Shown here piece after piece: positions 1 through 9,429 of a DNA stretch of 64,000 bases; within the stretch, counting starts at the first letter, position 1, and the number at the start of each line of letters is the position of its first letter. Source of the stretch: Halorubrum salinarum (GTDB lineage: Archaea > Halobacteriota > Halobacteria > Halobacteriales > Haloferacaceae). The position numbers were made by a program, and so were the translations under genes. The stretch lies in assembly GCF_013267195.1 (NCBI RefSeq), contig NZ_CP053941.1:682001-746000 (forward strand), read 5' to 3'. The notes under the pieces are model-generated. The model was not told the origin of the DNA, did not search any database, and saw nothing but the letters and a program-made list of their open reading frames with translations.

Positions 1-1059
1 CGTCCCAGCATCGAACGCCTCCCACGCAAGCGATTCACCAGGGCGGAATTGCGGTACCTCCTCGACAAGCGACGCTCCGCTACTGGAGACAGACACCGGA
101 ACGAGCACGTCGGTCGCGGTCTCCGCAGTTCCAGTCGGATTCGCTGTATCCGTTCCAGCAGGTTCGTGTGCCCAATACCCAGAGACCGGCCGATCAATAA
201 TCTCCGTCACTCCCTCGATGGCAGTATCAATCACTTCCTCGTAATTGTCTGCAGTCATCAGCTCTTCGGCAAGCGAACGTGTCTCCTCAAGGCGACGGAG
301 TCGGCGTTCTTGTTCGGTGAGATCGAGATTAACGCAGGTGATTCCCCCGTCGGGAAGCTGTGCGAGGGACACGCGCTGTGTAATCGGCGTGCCGTCCCGT
401 TTGACGCCGACCAACTCTCCGTCCCACGACCCCGTCTCCTCGACGACCGGGAGAACCTCGGTTTCGATTCGCTCGATGACGTCGTCCGCGTATATCTGCC
501 GCCAGGTCCCGCCGAGCAGCTCCTCGGCGTCGTCGTACCCGAACATCGTGACGTGGGCGTCGTTGAGGTACGTGTACTCACCGTCACCGTTTAATAACGC
601 AATACCGGAGGTCGTCAGGTCCATCGCGGCCGCCTGCTGTTCGAGCCGAGCCAAGTCCTCTATGCGTTCGCTGGCGTCTTGGAAGATTCCGAGGACGTAC
701 TCGGTGTCCGCGTGTGTAAACGTCGTTGACCTCACGTCGACGGGCACTGTCGACCCGTCGGCGCGCAGAATCGTTACCGGCTCCTCCGCGTCGGCGCGGA
801 CGTGTTTCTCCCGCCCGTCTTGGACTGCCTGAAACCCTTCTTGATGGCGCGTCTCAGTCTCTGGAGGGTGAAGTTCGGTCTGGTGCATCCCGATAAGCGA
901 AGAGCGGTTGCGACCGAACAGCTCGGTCGCAGCCTCGTTTACCGCCACGACGGTTCCGGTGGCGGCCTCTGCGGCGAGGATCGGTGCTGGACCTTCTATC
1001 GCCAGCCGCGCGAGGAACGCGTCGGCTCCGTAGTCGGGAGACGTGGGTTCCGGACTCAT
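1..1059 (-). CDS. PAS-PAS-GAF sensor protein, C-terminus cut by window edge (probable histidine kinase)
   Basis: Reading the minus strand from the ATG at 1059 gives 353 codons with no stop up to the window edge, so the C-terminus is missing. Residues about 15-135 form a PAS domain (AVNEAATELFGRNR, then a typical PAS core ending LGIFQDASER). Residues about 145-255 form a second PAS (YLNDAHVTMFGYDDAEELLG, ending NLDLTEQERR). A GAF-like start follows (LAEELMTADNYEEVIDTAI). In haloarchaea this layout usually continues into a HisKA/HATPase kinase or a Bat-type HTH regulator; the missing part decides which. No membrane segment is seen, so it is probably a cytoplasmic sensor. A TATA-like stretch at 1063-1072 lies too close to this ATG for a leaderless message, so the start is not certain. 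Confidence 0.8.
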   Translation of the reverse strand, partial: MSPEPTSPDYGADAFLARLAIEGPAPILAAEAATGTVVAVNEAATELFGRNRSSLIGMHQTELHPPETETRHQEGFQAVQDGREKHVRADAEEPVTILRADGSTVPVDVRSTTFTHADTEYVLGIFQDASERIEDLARLEQQAAAMDLTTSGIALLNGDGEYTYLNDAHVTMFGYDDAEELLGGTWRQIYADDVIERIETEVLPVVEETGSWDGELVGVKRDGTPITQRVSLAQLPDGGITCVNLDLTEQERRLRRLEETRSLAEELMTADNYEEVIDTAIEGVTEIIDRPVSGYWAHEPAGTDTANPTGTAETATDVLVPVSVSSSGASLVEEVPQFRPGESLAWEAFDAGT

Positions 1060-1361
1060 CTTGTTATATAATTCACTATTCTGGACCAATTTGAGAGTAT
1101 CGCCGTGATTGCCCATAACTGGATTTTACAGCCTAAGAGTGGGTTTCACAGGTAGTAGATTGATATATTCATTATTGACAAATGAATATCTATTAAAATC
1201 GTTAATAAATGAGTTGAGAACCAGTACTGACTCTTACTCCGGGTTTTGAACAGCACAACATCTGTTGAATAGAAGGCACACATCAAATATATCCTCCGAG
1301 GTTATGGCCGCTCGCGACGCCGAGCGCAACCGCTTTCGGAGCGGCGCCCCACGACAGCGAT
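1060..1361. other. AT-rich intergenic region between divergent genes
   Basis: About 300 bases without a supported gene. The middle part (1130-1215) is much richer in A and T than either flank and has several TATA-like stretches, for example around 1160-1200. It probably carries promoters for the leftward sensor gene and the rightward lipoate ligase gene. No RNA gene or repeat was recognised. Confidence 0.5.
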
Positions 1362-2210
1362 ATGACCGCGCCCGCCGTCGACTGGCGGCTGATCCGCGAG
1401 GAGGCCCGCCCCGGCCCGATGCAGATGGCGTTAGACGAGGTCGCCGCCGAGACCGCCGCGGCGGGCGGGCCCGCCACGCTCCGCGCCTACCGCTGGGAGC
1501 CGAGCTGTCTCACCCTCGGGCGCCACCAGGAGCCGGAGACGGTCGACTGGGGCTTCTGCGAGCGCGAGGGGATCGACGTGACCCGCCGGCAGACGGGCGG
1601 GGGCGGGATCTACCACGACGGCCGCGGGGACGTGGCGTACTCGATCGCGGTCCCCGCGGACGACGTGCCGGGCGAACTGCTCGACTGCTATCACCTGCTG
1701 TGCGAGCCCGTCCTCGACGCGTTCGACCGGCTCGGGATCGACGCCGACTACGTCGAGGATCCGCTGCCGGAGCTGTACCATCCGGCGTGTTACCTCCGCG
1801 AGCTTCACCCGGCCCACGACGTGGTGGCCGACGACGGCCGCGCCGGTCCGCGCAAGATCGCCGGCAACGCGCAGTACCGCAAGCGCGAGGCGGTGATACA
1901 GCACGGGTCGCTGACGTTCTCGGCGGAGGCGGACCGACACCTCGGCGTCTTCGACGACCCACCGGTGACACCCGAAGAGTTCCGGGAGCGCGTGGTCGGG
2001 ATGGACGAACTGGTCGACGCCGACCGCGCGGACGCGGTCGCGGCCGTCGAGGCGGCGCTGTCCGACTGGGCGGGAGCGGCGCCCGACGCAACCGTGGAGA
2101 CGGACGGCTCGTGGACGGACGCGGAGCTGGAGCGGGCCGAAGAGCTCGTCGCGGAGAAGTACCGCGACGAGGCGTGGGTCCGAACGCGCCCCGGCGGCGG
2201 CGGAGCGTAG
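1362..2210 (+). CDS. lipoate-protein ligase A family protein
   Basis: The 282-residue product matches the LplA/LipM (BPL_LplA_LipB) fold. These enzymes attach lipoate or octanoate to a lysine of 2-oxoacid dehydrogenase E2 or glycine-cleavage H proteins. The hallmarks are [11 protein letters not shown] near residue 52, the substrate loop [13 protein letters not shown] at about 76-88 and the [11 protein letters not shown] motif at about 165-175, whose lysine belongs to the adenylate-binding site. Length is normal for a single-domain ligase. It stands alone in front of nfo. The start at 1362 gives [14 protein letters not shown]; a longer reading frame running from 1265 into nfo is a different frame and not real. 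Ligase versus octanoyltransferase activity cannot be settled from sequence. Confidence 0.88.
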   Translation: MTAPAVDWRLIREEARPGPMQMALDEVAAETAAAGGPATLRAYRWEPSCLTLGRHQEPETVDWGFCEREGIDVTRRQTGGGGIYHDGRGDVAYSIAVPADDVPGELLDCYHLLCEPVLDAFDRLGIDADYVEDPLPELYHPACYLRELHPAHDVVADDGRAGPRKIAGNAQYRKREAVIQHGSLTFSAEADRHLGVFDDPPVTPEEFRERVVGMDELVDADRADAVAAVEAALSDWAGAAPDATVETDGSWTDAELERAEELVAEKYRDEAWVRTRPGGGGA

Positions 2211-2275
2211 CGACCTCGGCGGGCGGGGATTCCCGGTTCCGAAGGGGCTTTTTCGGCCGCCTCCGTGTAGCCGGT

Positions 2276-3112
2276 ATGAGCCTCAAGGTCGGCGCGCACG
2301 TCTCCATCGCGGGCGGCGTGGACAACGCCGTGGCGAACCAGGTCGAGGTCGGCGGCAACTGCGGACAGATATTCACCCACTCGCCGCAGGTGTGGCAAGA
2401 CCCGGACATCGGCGACGACGAGGCCGAGCGGTTCCGCGAGGGGACCGAGCGCGACCTGGAGGGACCGTGGGTGATCCACACCTCCTACCTCGTGAACCTC
2501 TGTACGCCGAAGGAGGGGCTCCGGGAGAAGTCGCTCGACTCGATGCAAAAGGAGGTCGACGCGGCCGACAAGCTGGGCATCCCGTACGTCAACGTCCACC
2601 TCGGCGCGCACACGGGCGCCGGGGTCGAGGGCGGCCTCGACAACGCCGCGTCGGTGATCGACGACCTCGACGTGCCCGACGGCGTGACGGTCCTGATCGA
2701 GAGCGACGCGGGCGCGGGGACGAAGCTCGGCGGCGAGTTCGAGCACCTCGCGGGGATCATCGACCGCACGGAGACCGACATCGACGTCTGCGTCGACACG
2801 GCCCACGCGTTCGCGGCGGGCTACGACCTCTCGACGCCCGAGGCGGTCGACGAGACGGTCGCGGAGTTCGACGACGTGGTCGGGTTAGAGCACCTGAAGT
2901 ACATCCACCTCAACGACTCGAAACACGAGTGCGGCACCAACAAGGACGAACACGCCCACATCGGCGAGGGGCACATCGGCGAGGCGGGGATGGAGCGCAT
3001 CCTCAACCACCCCGATCTGGTCGACGTGCCGCTGGCCCTGGAGACGCCGACGGAGGACGGGAAGAGCTTCGCGTGGAACATCGATCGGGTCCGCGAACTC
3101 CGGCGCGACTGA
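2276..3112 (+). CDS. nfo: deoxyribonuclease IV (endonuclease IV, AP endonuclease)
   Basis: The 278-residue product is endonuclease IV, a TIM-barrel enzyme with three zinc ions that cuts DNA 5' of abasic sites in base excision repair. It starts [14 protein letters not shown], with the first metal histidine region near residue 8. It continues with [59 protein letters not shown] and ALETPTEDG, which together carry the conserved zinc ligands. Length matches the family. The start at 2276 is preferred because a TATA-like CTTTTTC at 2248-2254 lies about 25 bp upstream, which fits a leaderless message. Confidence 0.95.
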   Translation: MSLKVGAHVSIAGGVDNAVANQVEVGGNCGQIFTHSPQVWQDPDIGDDEAERFREGTERDLEGPWVIHTSYLVNLCTPKEGLREKSLDSMQKEVDAADKLGIPYVNVHLGAHTGAGVEGGLDNAASVIDDLDVPDGVTVLIESDAGAGTKLGGEFEHLAGIIDRTETDIDVCVDTAHAFAAGYDLSTPEAVDETVAEFDDVVGLEHLKYIHLNDSKHECGTNKDEHAHIGEGHIGEAGMERILNHPDLVDVPLALETPTEDGKSFAWNIDRVRELRRD

Positions 3113-3205
3113 GCCGCGCGACGCGTCGGCGGCGGCCCGAGCCGACCCGGACGGCTGTCGCCCGTCCGACGCGGTTTTAAGTAACCTCGCGAGTGATCCA
3201 CGGAC

Positions 3206-3679
3206 ATGCCCACCACGAAGGCGTTGCTGTTGGGACGCCGTCGCGACCGCGCGGTCGGACTGGTGGTCGGGTTCGCCGGCGCCGTGGCGCTCGCGCTCGT
3301 CGCCGGGTTCCTCGCCGAGTCGGCGGGCGTGACGACGGCGAGCGCCCTGACCGACCGGCTCCTGCCGCTGCTGGTGTTCTACGCGCCCGGACCGCTGGCC
3401 GCCGCCGGCGCGTACGCGCGGTGCGGCGGCCCGGCGTGCCTGGCCGTCGGGGTCGTGCCGGCGGCCGTCCTCGGCGGGTTCGTCCTCCTCGGGACGGTGG
3501 TCGGCGTCCCCGGGATCAACGGGGGGAACCCGGCGATCGGCGACGTGACGGTGAGCTTCGCCGCGGTCGGGGTGACCAGCGCGTTCGTCGGCTACTGCGC
3601 CGGCGTGACCGCCGTCCTCGCCGCCGACCTGCTCGGGGTCGGGTCCGGCGAGGGGGACGGCGAAGGCGGCGACGAGTGA
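3206..3679 (+). CDS. hypothetical membrane protein
   Basis: The 157-residue product has about four hydrophobic segments: residues about 16-38, 48-68, 74-96 and 112-138. The N-terminus is basic (GRRRDR) and the tail is acidic and glycine-rich, so it is an integral membrane protein. I recognise no family. A TTTTAAG box at 3175-3181 sits about 27 bp before the ATG, supporting this start. It lies between nfo and a methyltransferase without clear functional linkage. Confidence 0.7.
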   Translation: MPTTKALLLGRRRDRAVGLVVGFAGAVALALVAGFLAESAGVTTASALTDRLLPLLVFYAPGPLAAAGAYARCGGPACLAVGVVPAAVLGGFVLLGTVVGVPGINGGNPAIGDVTVSFAAVGVTSAFVGYCAGVTAVLAADLLGVGSGEGDGEGGDE

Positions 3680-3741
3680 GGTGCCGGCCCCTCGCCGACC
3701 GATCTCCGGACGTTTATTTCCGCCCGCCGCGAAGCGAGGGC

Positions 3742-4575
3742 GTGCGACGCTTCTCCGCCGAGTACCTCGAACACACCCGCCGCGGGATGTGGGACGACGG
3801 CCGCGACGCGCTCGCGGACCTGGACCTGGGGAGCCGCGAGCGCGTCCTCGACGTGGGCTGCGGCACGGGGGAGCTGACCCGCGTGCTGGCCGCGGAGGCG
3901 GACGCGGCGGGCGACGCGGACGCGACCGTGATCGGCGTTGACGCCGACCGCGACCTCCTCGGGGTCGCCCGCGAGGAGAGCGACGGGCGGATCGGCTACC
4001 TGGCCGGGGACGCGACCCGGCTGCCGGTCGCCGACGGCGCGGTCGACCTGGCGGTCTGTCAGGCGCTCCTGATCAACCTCCCGGACCCGACCGCGGCGGT
4101 GCGTGAGCTCGCCCGGGTCTCCGGGGACCTCGTCGCCGCGGTCGAGCCGGACAACGCCGACGTGCGGGTGGCCTCGACGGTCGACGCCGAGGAGCGGCTG
4201 GAGCGCGAGGCGCGCGAGGCGTACGTCGCGGGCGTGGAGACGGACGTGGCGCTCGGCGACCGGGTGCGCGAGGCGTTCGACGCGGCCGGGATGGTCGACG
4301 TGCGGACCCGACGCTACGTCCACGAGAAGCGGACCGAGCCGCCGTACGCCGAGGCCGCGCTCCGGTCGGCGGCGCGGAAGGCCTCCGGCGCGGGCCTGGC
4401 CGACCACCGCGAGGAGCTGGTCGCCGCGACATCGGAGGCGGCCTACGACGACCTCCGGGGGCGCTGGCGCGAGATGGGCCGCGAGGTCGTCGACGCCATC
4501 GGCGCCGAGGAGTACGAGCGCGTCGAGTACGTCCCCTTCGACGTGACCGTGGGGCGCGTGCCGGACGGCGGCTGA
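3742..4575 (+). CDS. class I SAM-dependent methyltransferase
   Basis: The 277-residue protein has a Rossmann-type methyltransferase core: VLDVGCGTGELTR (motif I, residues about 35-47), GVDADRDLL (motif II), GDATRLPVADGAVDLAVCQALL (motif III/post-I) and an INLPDPTAAVRELARV segment. It resembles methyltransferases type 11/25, but the substrate is unknown. I chose the GTG at 3742 because a TTTATTT box at 3714-3720 is about 25 bp upstream and an earlier start would overlap the preceding membrane protein gene. The C-terminal third, with VHEKRTEPPYAEAALRSAARK, is not a recognised domain. Confidence 0.85.
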   Translation: MRRFSAEYLEHTRRGMWDDGRDALADLDLGSRERVLDVGCGTGELTRVLAAEADAAGDADATVIGVDADRDLLGVAREESDGRIGYLAGDATRLPVADGAVDLAVCQALLINLPDPTAAVRELARVSGDLVAAVEPDNADVRVASTVDAEERLEREAREAYVAGVETDVALGDRVREAFDAAGMVDVRTRRYVHEKRTEPPYAEAALRSAARKASGAGLADHREELVAATSEAAYDDLRGRWREMGREVVDAIGAEEYERVEYVPFDVTVGRVPDGG

Positions 4576-4598
4576 CCCCCGTTTCCCCGGGAGCCGGT

Positions 4599-5243
4599 TC
4601 AGACCATGTCGCCGCGCACGGACGCCCCCTCCTGTTCGGCGCGCTGCCGTTTGAGCACGTCCGCGGCCGCGTTCGCGGCGTCCTCGTCGGCGCCGAGCAT
4701 CCCGAGCGCGGCGGGCAGCGTCGGCATCGCCAGCGAGGCCTCGCGGAGGCGGTCGAACGCCTCGTCGTCGCGCTCCCCGTCGACCCACAGGCAGACCCCG
4801 CGGGGGTCGAGCACCTCCTCGTAGGCGTCGCGGGCGAGCGCGCCCTTCAGCCGCTGGCGGACGTTGTCCTCGAAGCCCGCGTTACACACTTCGAGGTGGA
4901 TCGGCTCGTCGTCCTCCACGAGTTCGGCCGCGAGACACTTCTCGGGCGCCGCGTAGCCGTTGTCGCTCGTCCGGACGCGGTCGGGGTTCGCCTCGGCCCA
5001 GTCGGCGTCGACCGTGGTGCCGACGCCCTTCACGCCGTACTCGCTCTCGAAGGCGGCGGCCGCGTCGCCGTCGCCGCCCATGATCACGTCCTTCGTGAGG
5101 TAGACGTCGAGCCGGTCGACCGGGTCGAGCCCGAGCGCCACGTCGCCGAACGCCCACACCTCGCGGACGGGCACCGGCATCGGCTCGCGCTCGACGCGGT
5201 CGACGAGCGACTCCAGGCGGTCGACGGCCCGTTCGCGTTCCAT
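4599..5243 (-). CDS. conserved haloarchaeal protein of unknown function (DUF7095-like)
   Basis: The 214-residue product begins with a helical segment, then VREVWAFGDVALGLDPVDRLDVYLTKD (residues about 27-53). That segment has the look of a nucleotidyltransferase core (AFG...DxxDxY), although the canonical GS and paired aspartates are not clear. It ends in a helical, acidic region (ADEDAANAAADVLKRQRAEQ). I believe proteins like this are widespread in haloarchaea, without a known role. It lies directly downstream of the Mut7-C/PolX pair on the same strand, with a gap of about 55 bp, so it could be cotranscribed. The nucleotidyltransferase resemblance is inference. Confidence 0.7.
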   Translation of the reverse strand: MERERAVDRLESLVDRVEREPMPVPVREVWAFGDVALGLDPVDRLDVYLTKDVIMGGDGDAAAAFESEYGVKGVGTTVDADWAEANPDRVRTSDNGYAAPEKCLAAELVEDDEPIHLEVCNAGFEDNVRQRLKGALARDAYEEVLDPRGVCLWVDGERDDEAFDRLREASLAMPTLPAALGMLGADEDAANAAADVLKRQRAEQEGASVRGDMV

Positions 5244-5297
5244 TACCGACCGGTACGCGGCGGGCGGGCAAACCGGTTACGCTCGGGCCCGAGCGGG

Positions 5298-5840
5298 TCA
5301 GAGCCCGTCCAGCCGCGCCGCGGCGTCGTCCCAGTGACCGCCCTTCCAGAACCACTGCCCGCACTCGATACAGCTCCATCCGGGCCGCTCGGTCCCCACG
5401 TCGTCCGGGACGTAGTCTGGACGGTCGGTCGGAGCGGGGTCTGCCTCGGGGTCGACGCGCTCGACGGGGCCGTTACACGAGCCGCACCGGGAGGGCTCGT
5501 CGGCGAGTTCGACGGCGAACCCCGCCGCGTCGAACTCGCGGAGCTGGTCGAGCACGTCGCGCTCGGTGAGGAGGACGGCCTCGGGGGAGCCGTCCGCCGC
5601 GTCGGCCCGCGCCGCGAGGTCGCGGTCGCGGGTGACCAGGGTCCGCCCCTCGTCGGCCGCGAGGTCGAGGAGCCGGTCGTCGGCCTCGACGCCGCGGTCG
5701 AGCGCGTAGGCGGCGTCGTAGCCGCACAGGCGCAGGTAGGTGGCCAGCTTCCCGCACATGACGTCGAGCAGGACCGGCGGGTTCCCCCCGGTGGCGGGCC
5801 CCCGGCCGTCGGGCGCGTCGCCGCCGTCACCGCTCGTCAT
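5298..5840 (-). CDS. Mut7-C RNase domain protein (DUF82/PIN-like with zinc ribbon)
   Basis: The 180-residue protein matches the Mut7-C family: a PIN-like fold (LLDVMCGKLATYLRLCGYDAAY, LVTRDRDLA) followed by a four-cysteine ribbon (CGSCNGPVERV, CIECGQWFWKGGHW). The conserved aspartates in LLDV and TRDRD are the presumed metal-binding residues. Family members are predicted RNases related to the C-terminus of Caenorhabditis Mut-7. The ATG at 5838-5840 overlaps the polX stop codon by four bases, so the two genes are translationally coupled. A longer reading frame upstream is the antisense-like shadow of polX and was not used. Confidence 0.88.
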   Translation of the reverse strand: MTSGDGGDAPDGRGPATGGNPPVLLDVMCGKLATYLRLCGYDAAYALDRGVEADDRLLDLAADEGRTLVTRDRDLAARADAADGSPEAVLLTERDVLDQLREFDAAGFAVELADEPSRCGSCNGPVERVDPEADPAPTDRPDYVPDDVGTERPGWSCIECGQWFWKGGHWDDAAARLDGL

Positions 5841-7627
5841 TCGAGCAGGAACGAGCGGACTCCGTTGAGCGAGCGGGCGTTGAGCACGTCGGCGGCCCGC
5901 GCCCATCCCCGCCGCGCGGTGTGGATCCCGTAGCGCGCGTTGTCGAGCTCGCGCGGGGCGTGCGCGTCCGTGTTGACGGCGATCGTCGCGCCCGCCTCGA
6001 TGGCGGCCCGGACGAACTCCCCGTCGGCGTCGAGCCGAGCGGGGTTCGCGTTCACCTCGATCGCGGTGCCGGCCGCCGACGCGGCCGTCGCGATCGCCTC
6101 CACGTCCGGGTCGAGCCCCGGCCGCTCGTTGATGAGGCGGCCGGTCGGGTGGCCGAGCACGTCGACGTGGGGGTGTTCGACCGCCCGGACCAGCCGCTCG
6201 GTGGCCGCCTCGCGGTCCTGTCCGAGAGCGGCGTGCGGCGACGCGACCACCAGGTCGAGGGCGGCGAGGGTCTCGTCGTCCGTCGAGAGCCCGCCCTCGG
6301 CGTCGATGTTCGCCTCGATCCCGTGGAAGATCGGGATCCCGACCTCGTCGGCCGCCTCGGCGACCGCCGCCGCCTGCTCCTCGATGTCGGACTCGTCGAG
6401 GCCGACCCCGCCGACCATCCCCGGCCCGGTCGCGTGGTCGGTGACGACGTAGTAGTCGTACCCGCGCTCGTCGGCCGCCCGCGCCATCTCCGCGATCGAG
6501 AAGCCGCCGTCGGACCAGTCGGTGTGGGTGTGGAGGTCGCCGCGGAGCTCGCCCTCGCCGATGAGGGGCGGGAGCCGGTGCTCGGCGGCCGCGTCGACCT
6601 CGCCGCGGTCCTCGCGCAGTTCGGGCGGGACCGGCTCCATGTCGAGCGCGCGGTACACCTCGTCCTCGCTCTCGCCGGCGACGCGCTCGCCGGCGCGGGT
6701 CGAGTCGGCCTCGGCGGCGTCTCCGCCGTCGTCCGCGTCGGCGGCGGGGTCCTCGTCGAGGTCGCTCACGTCGAAGAGCCCGTACTCGTTCAGCTTGAGC
6801 CCGCGGTCGATCGCCCGGTTGCGGACGGCGACGTTGTGCGCCCGCGACCCGGTGAAGTACTGGAGCGCGGCGCCGAACTCGTCGGGGTCGACGACCCGGA
6901 GGTCGACGCGGGTGCCGTCGGCGCGCACGCTCGCCTTCCCGGTGCCCGCCTCGATCGTCGCGTCCGCGGCGTCCCAGTCGGTGAACGCCTCGACGATCGG
7001 CTCGCGCTCCTCGCTGGCGACGAGCAGGTCCACGTCGCCGATCGTCGGCTTCCAGCGCCGGATCGAGCCGCACACCTCGACCGCCTCGACGGCGTCGCGG
7101 TCGGCGAGGTACCCGAGCGCGTCGTCCGCGACGGGCCGGGCGTCGCCGAGGCGCGTGCGCTCGCGGGCCTCGCGGGCGAACGGGACGTTCTCGAGGATGT
7201 TCTCCTCCGTCTTGGCGCCGAACCCGGACACCTCTTGGATCTCGCCGGCCTCCGCGGCGGCCTCGAGCTCGTCGAGGTCGGAGATCCCGAGCGCGTCGTA
7301 CAGCGAGCCGACCGTCTTGGGGCCGACGCCCTCGACCGCGGTCAGCCCGGCCATGTCGACCGGCAGCTCCTCGCGGAGCTCCGTCAGCTCCTCGATCTCG
7401 CCGGTCTCGACGTACTCGACGATCTTCGCGGCGATGGCGTCGCCGACCCGGTCGATCTCGGCGACGGCGTCCTCGCCGTCGGCCGCGAGCCCCTCGATCG
7501 GCTTGGGGTGGTCGCGGACGTTCTCGGCCGCCCGTCGGTAGGCGGTCGGCTTGTACTCGACGCCCGTCGCCTCGAGGAGGTCGGCGAACTCCTCCAAGCG
7601 AGTCGCGACCTCGTCGTTCCGGCTCAT
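5837..7627 (-). CDS. polX: DNA polymerase X family protein with C-terminal PHP domain
   Basis: The 596-residue protein has the bacterial/archaeal PolX layout. An N-terminal 8-kDa-like region (YKPTAYRRAAENVRDH) is followed by helix-hairpin-helix elements (LTAVEGVGPKTVGSLYDALG and VSGFGAKTEENIL). The nucleotidyltransferase core has VCGSIRRWKPTIGDVDLLVA, and FTGSRAHNVAVRNRA lies in the thumb. A PHP domain follows (LRGDLHTHTDWSDGG, VVTDHATG, ASPHAALGQ, NTDAHAP) with the metal-binding histidines and aspartates in place. Family members carry out gap-filling synthesis and PHP-dependent 3'-5' exonuclease or AP-endonuclease activity in base excision repair. The ATG at 7627 gives MSRNDEVATRLEEFADLLE, the usual family start. 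Confidence 0.94.
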   Translation of the reverse strand: MSRNDEVATRLEEFADLLEATGVEYKPTAYRRAAENVRDHPKPIEGLAADGEDAVAEIDRVGDAIAAKIVEYVETGEIEELTELREELPVDMAGLTAVEGVGPKTVGSLYDALGISDLDELEAAAEAGEIQEVSGFGAKTEENILENVPFAREARERTRLGDARPVADDALGYLADRDAVEAVEVCGSIRRWKPTIGDVDLLVASEEREPIVEAFTDWDAADATIEAGTGKASVRADGTRVDLRVVDPDEFGAALQYFTGSRAHNVAVRNRAIDRGLKLNEYGLFDVSDLDEDPAADADDGGDAAEADSTRAGERVAGESEDEVYRALDMEPVPPELREDRGEVDAAAEHRLPPLIGEGELRGDLHTHTDWSDGGFSIAEMARAADERGYDYYVVTDHATGPGMVGGVGLDESDIEEQAAAVAEAADEVGIPIFHGIEANIDAEGGLSTDDETLAALDLVVASPHAALGQDREAATERLVRAVEHPHVDVLGHPTGRLINERPGLDPDVEAIATAASAAGTAIEVNANPARLDADGEFVRAAIEAGATIAVNTDAHAPRELDNARYGIHTARRGWARAADVLNARSLNGVRSFLLE

Positions 7628-7735
7628 GCCGCGACCGTTCGACGGCGCGGCACTTATACGGCCGGCCGAACGCCCGACGGCCGCCGGGCGGCGACCCGCC
7701 GGTCGCTTATCCCGTCGGCGGCCGAACACCGTCCC

Positions 7736-8155
7736 ATGTCGACCGACGACTCCGACGGGGAGCCCGGCGAGCGCAACGTCTTCGGCGGCGACTTGGCCCC
7801 CTGCGGCGGCGAGCCGACGACCGGCTACCGCCGCGACGGGTACTGCCGCGACGTCGACGGCGACGTGGGCGAACACACGCTCTGTGCGGTCGTCACGGCC
7901 GAGTTCCTCCGGTACAGCCGCGACCGCGGCAACGACCTGATCGCGCCGCGCCCCGAGTTCGACTTCCCTGGGCTGGAGCCGGGCGACCGCTGGTGCCTCT
8001 GCGTCGGTCGCTGGACGGAGGCGGCCGAGGCGGGGGTCGCGCCGCCGGTCGTCCTCGAGGCAACGAACGAGTCCGTGCTGCGCGCGGTCGACGCCGACCG
8101 GCTCCGCGAGCACGAGTTCGACCCGGAGGCGTTCGAGCCCGGGAGCCTCGACTGA
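7736..8155 (+). CDS. DUF2237 family protein
   Basis: The 139-residue protein matches DUF2237 along nearly its whole length: NVFGGDLAPCGGEPTTGYRRDGYCR, VGEHTLCAVVTAEFLRYSRDRGNDL, FPGLEPGDRWCLCVGRWTEA and GVAPPVVLEATNE. Conserved cysteines and a tryptophan sit within these motifs; the biochemical role is unknown. A CTTATCC box at 7706-7712 lies about 27 bp before the ATG, supporting the start. It is divergent from polX. Confidence 0.9.
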   Translation: MSTDDSDGEPGERNVFGGDLAPCGGEPTTGYRRDGYCRDVDGDVGEHTLCAVVTAEFLRYSRDRGNDLIAPRPEFDFPGLEPGDRWCLCVGRWTEAAEAGVAPPVVLEATNESVLRAVDADRLREHEFDPEAFEPGSLD

Positions 8156-8202
8156 GCGCCGCGGGCGCGGTCAGGGGGGTGGTCAAGAGCCCGGCGGGCG
8201 CC

Positions 8203-9429
8203 TCACTCCGTCACCCAGAGGCCGGCGGCGACGACCGCCGCGAGTCCCATCGACCCGGCGAGGAGGGCGAATGCCGGCCGAAATCCGACCGCGTCGGCGA
8301 GGATGCCGACCGCGCTCGGCGCGAGCGCGCCGGCGCCCATCAGCAGCGTCCGGACGACGCCGAGCCCGCCGCCCGCCAGCCGCTCCGGGAGCAGTTCCAT
8401 CAGGTAGGCGCTGCGCACCGGCTGGAACCCGTGCGATCCGAACCCGAAGAGGGCGACGACGACCGCGGCGGCGACGGCGCCGAGCCCGAGGCTCGGCAGC
8501 GAGACGAGCGCGACGAGCGCCGCCGCCGCCAGCCCGAGCGCCGCGACCATCACCGGGAAGCGGCCGACGCGGTCCGAGAGGTCGCCGGTGACCAGCTGGA
8601 CGAACGTCACCGCGAACACGAGCGAGTACAGGAGGTTCGCGGTCGCGGCCGCGAGGCCCGCGGCCTCAGAGAGGTACAGCGGGAGGAACGCGACCAGCCC
8701 GTTGTGCGCGAACGAGAACCCGACGGTCACCAGCACGAACGCCGAGAAGCGCGGGTTCCGGAACAGCCGGAGGTACTCGCCCGCGCCGGGCGAGTCGCCG
8801 TCGCTCGCGGTCGCGCCGGTCGCCGCCGGCGACCCGGAGAGGCGGACCGCGGTGGCAACCGCGAGCCCGACCGCGAGGGCGCCGGTGAGGAGGAACGGCG
8901 CGCGCCAGTCGGCGCCCGGGAGCCGGGCGAGGACGGCGGCGAGCGCGGGCGGCGCCGAGAGGACGGCGACGACGACCGCGGGCGCGGCGACGCCGCCCAT
9001 CGCGCCGAGCGTGTCGTGCGCGCCGAGCATCCGCCCGGTGCGGGCGGGGTAGACGCGGGCGATCAGCCGCACCGAGACGGTCTTGTGGACGCCGGTGCCG
9101 GCCCCGATGACGAGCATCGCGGCGACCAGCGCGGCGAAGGGCGCGTCGAAGACGACCGCGAGCGACCCCGCGCCGGCGACGAGCGCGCCCGCGACGATCA
9201 CCCGCACCGGGCCGATCCGGTCCGCGACCGCGCCGCTCGGGAACTGGAGGAGGGCGTACACGATCATGAATCCCGTGAACGCGGTCCCGACGACGGCGTT
9301 GCTCACGCCGTAGGCGCCCTGTATCGACTCGAACAGCGGGGGGAAGAGATACCGGACGAACTTCCCGAGGAACCAGACGAGCGAGACGAGGATCAGGGCG
9401 TCGTACTCGCTGATCCGGTCTCGGTTCAT
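8203..9429 (-). CDS. major facilitator superfamily transporter
   Basis: The 408-residue protein has about 12 hydrophobic segments and the MFS signature after the second helix (GAVADRIGPVRVIVAGAL, residues about 66-83). A repeat of this motif comes in the second half (GDLSDRVGRFPVMVAAL). The pattern resembles sugar-phosphate or nitrate/nitrite-type MFS carriers, but no substrate can be assigned. It lies just downstream of the DUF2237 gene, convergent, and is followed by SRP54 on the same strand with about 90 bp between them. Confidence 0.88.
   Translation of the reverse strand: MNRDRISEYDALILVSLVWFLGKFVRYLFPPLFESIQGAYGVSNAVVGTAFTGFMIVYALLQFPSGAVADRIGPVRVIVAGALVAGAGSLAVVFDAPFAALVAAMLVIGAGTGVHKTVSVRLIARVYPARTGRMLGAHDTLGAMGGVAAPAVVVAVLSAPPALAAVLARLPGADWRAPFLLTGALAVGLAVATAVRLSGSPAATGATASDGDSPGAGEYLRLFRNPRFSAFVLVTVGFSFAHNGLVAFLPLYLSEAAGLAAATANLLYSLVFAVTFVQLVTGDLSDRVGRFPVMVAALGLAAAALVALVSLPSLGLGAVAAAVVVALFGFGSHGFQPVRSAYLMELLPERLAGGGLGVVRTLLMGAGALAPSAVGILADAVGFRPAFALLAGSMGLAAVVAAGLWVTE

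Noticed and set aside
1265-3112. A long frame fusing the lipoate-ligase region to endonuclease IV
   Set aside because: Its first 330 codons are a wrong-frame reading of the lipoate ligase gene; endonuclease IV starts at 2276.
5921-8155. A 744-codon open frame on the plus strand opposite polX
   Set aside because: It is the mirror of the GC-rich polX coding sequence (arginine/valine/leucine-rich shadow). Only its last 139 codons, from 7736, form a real DUF2237 protein.
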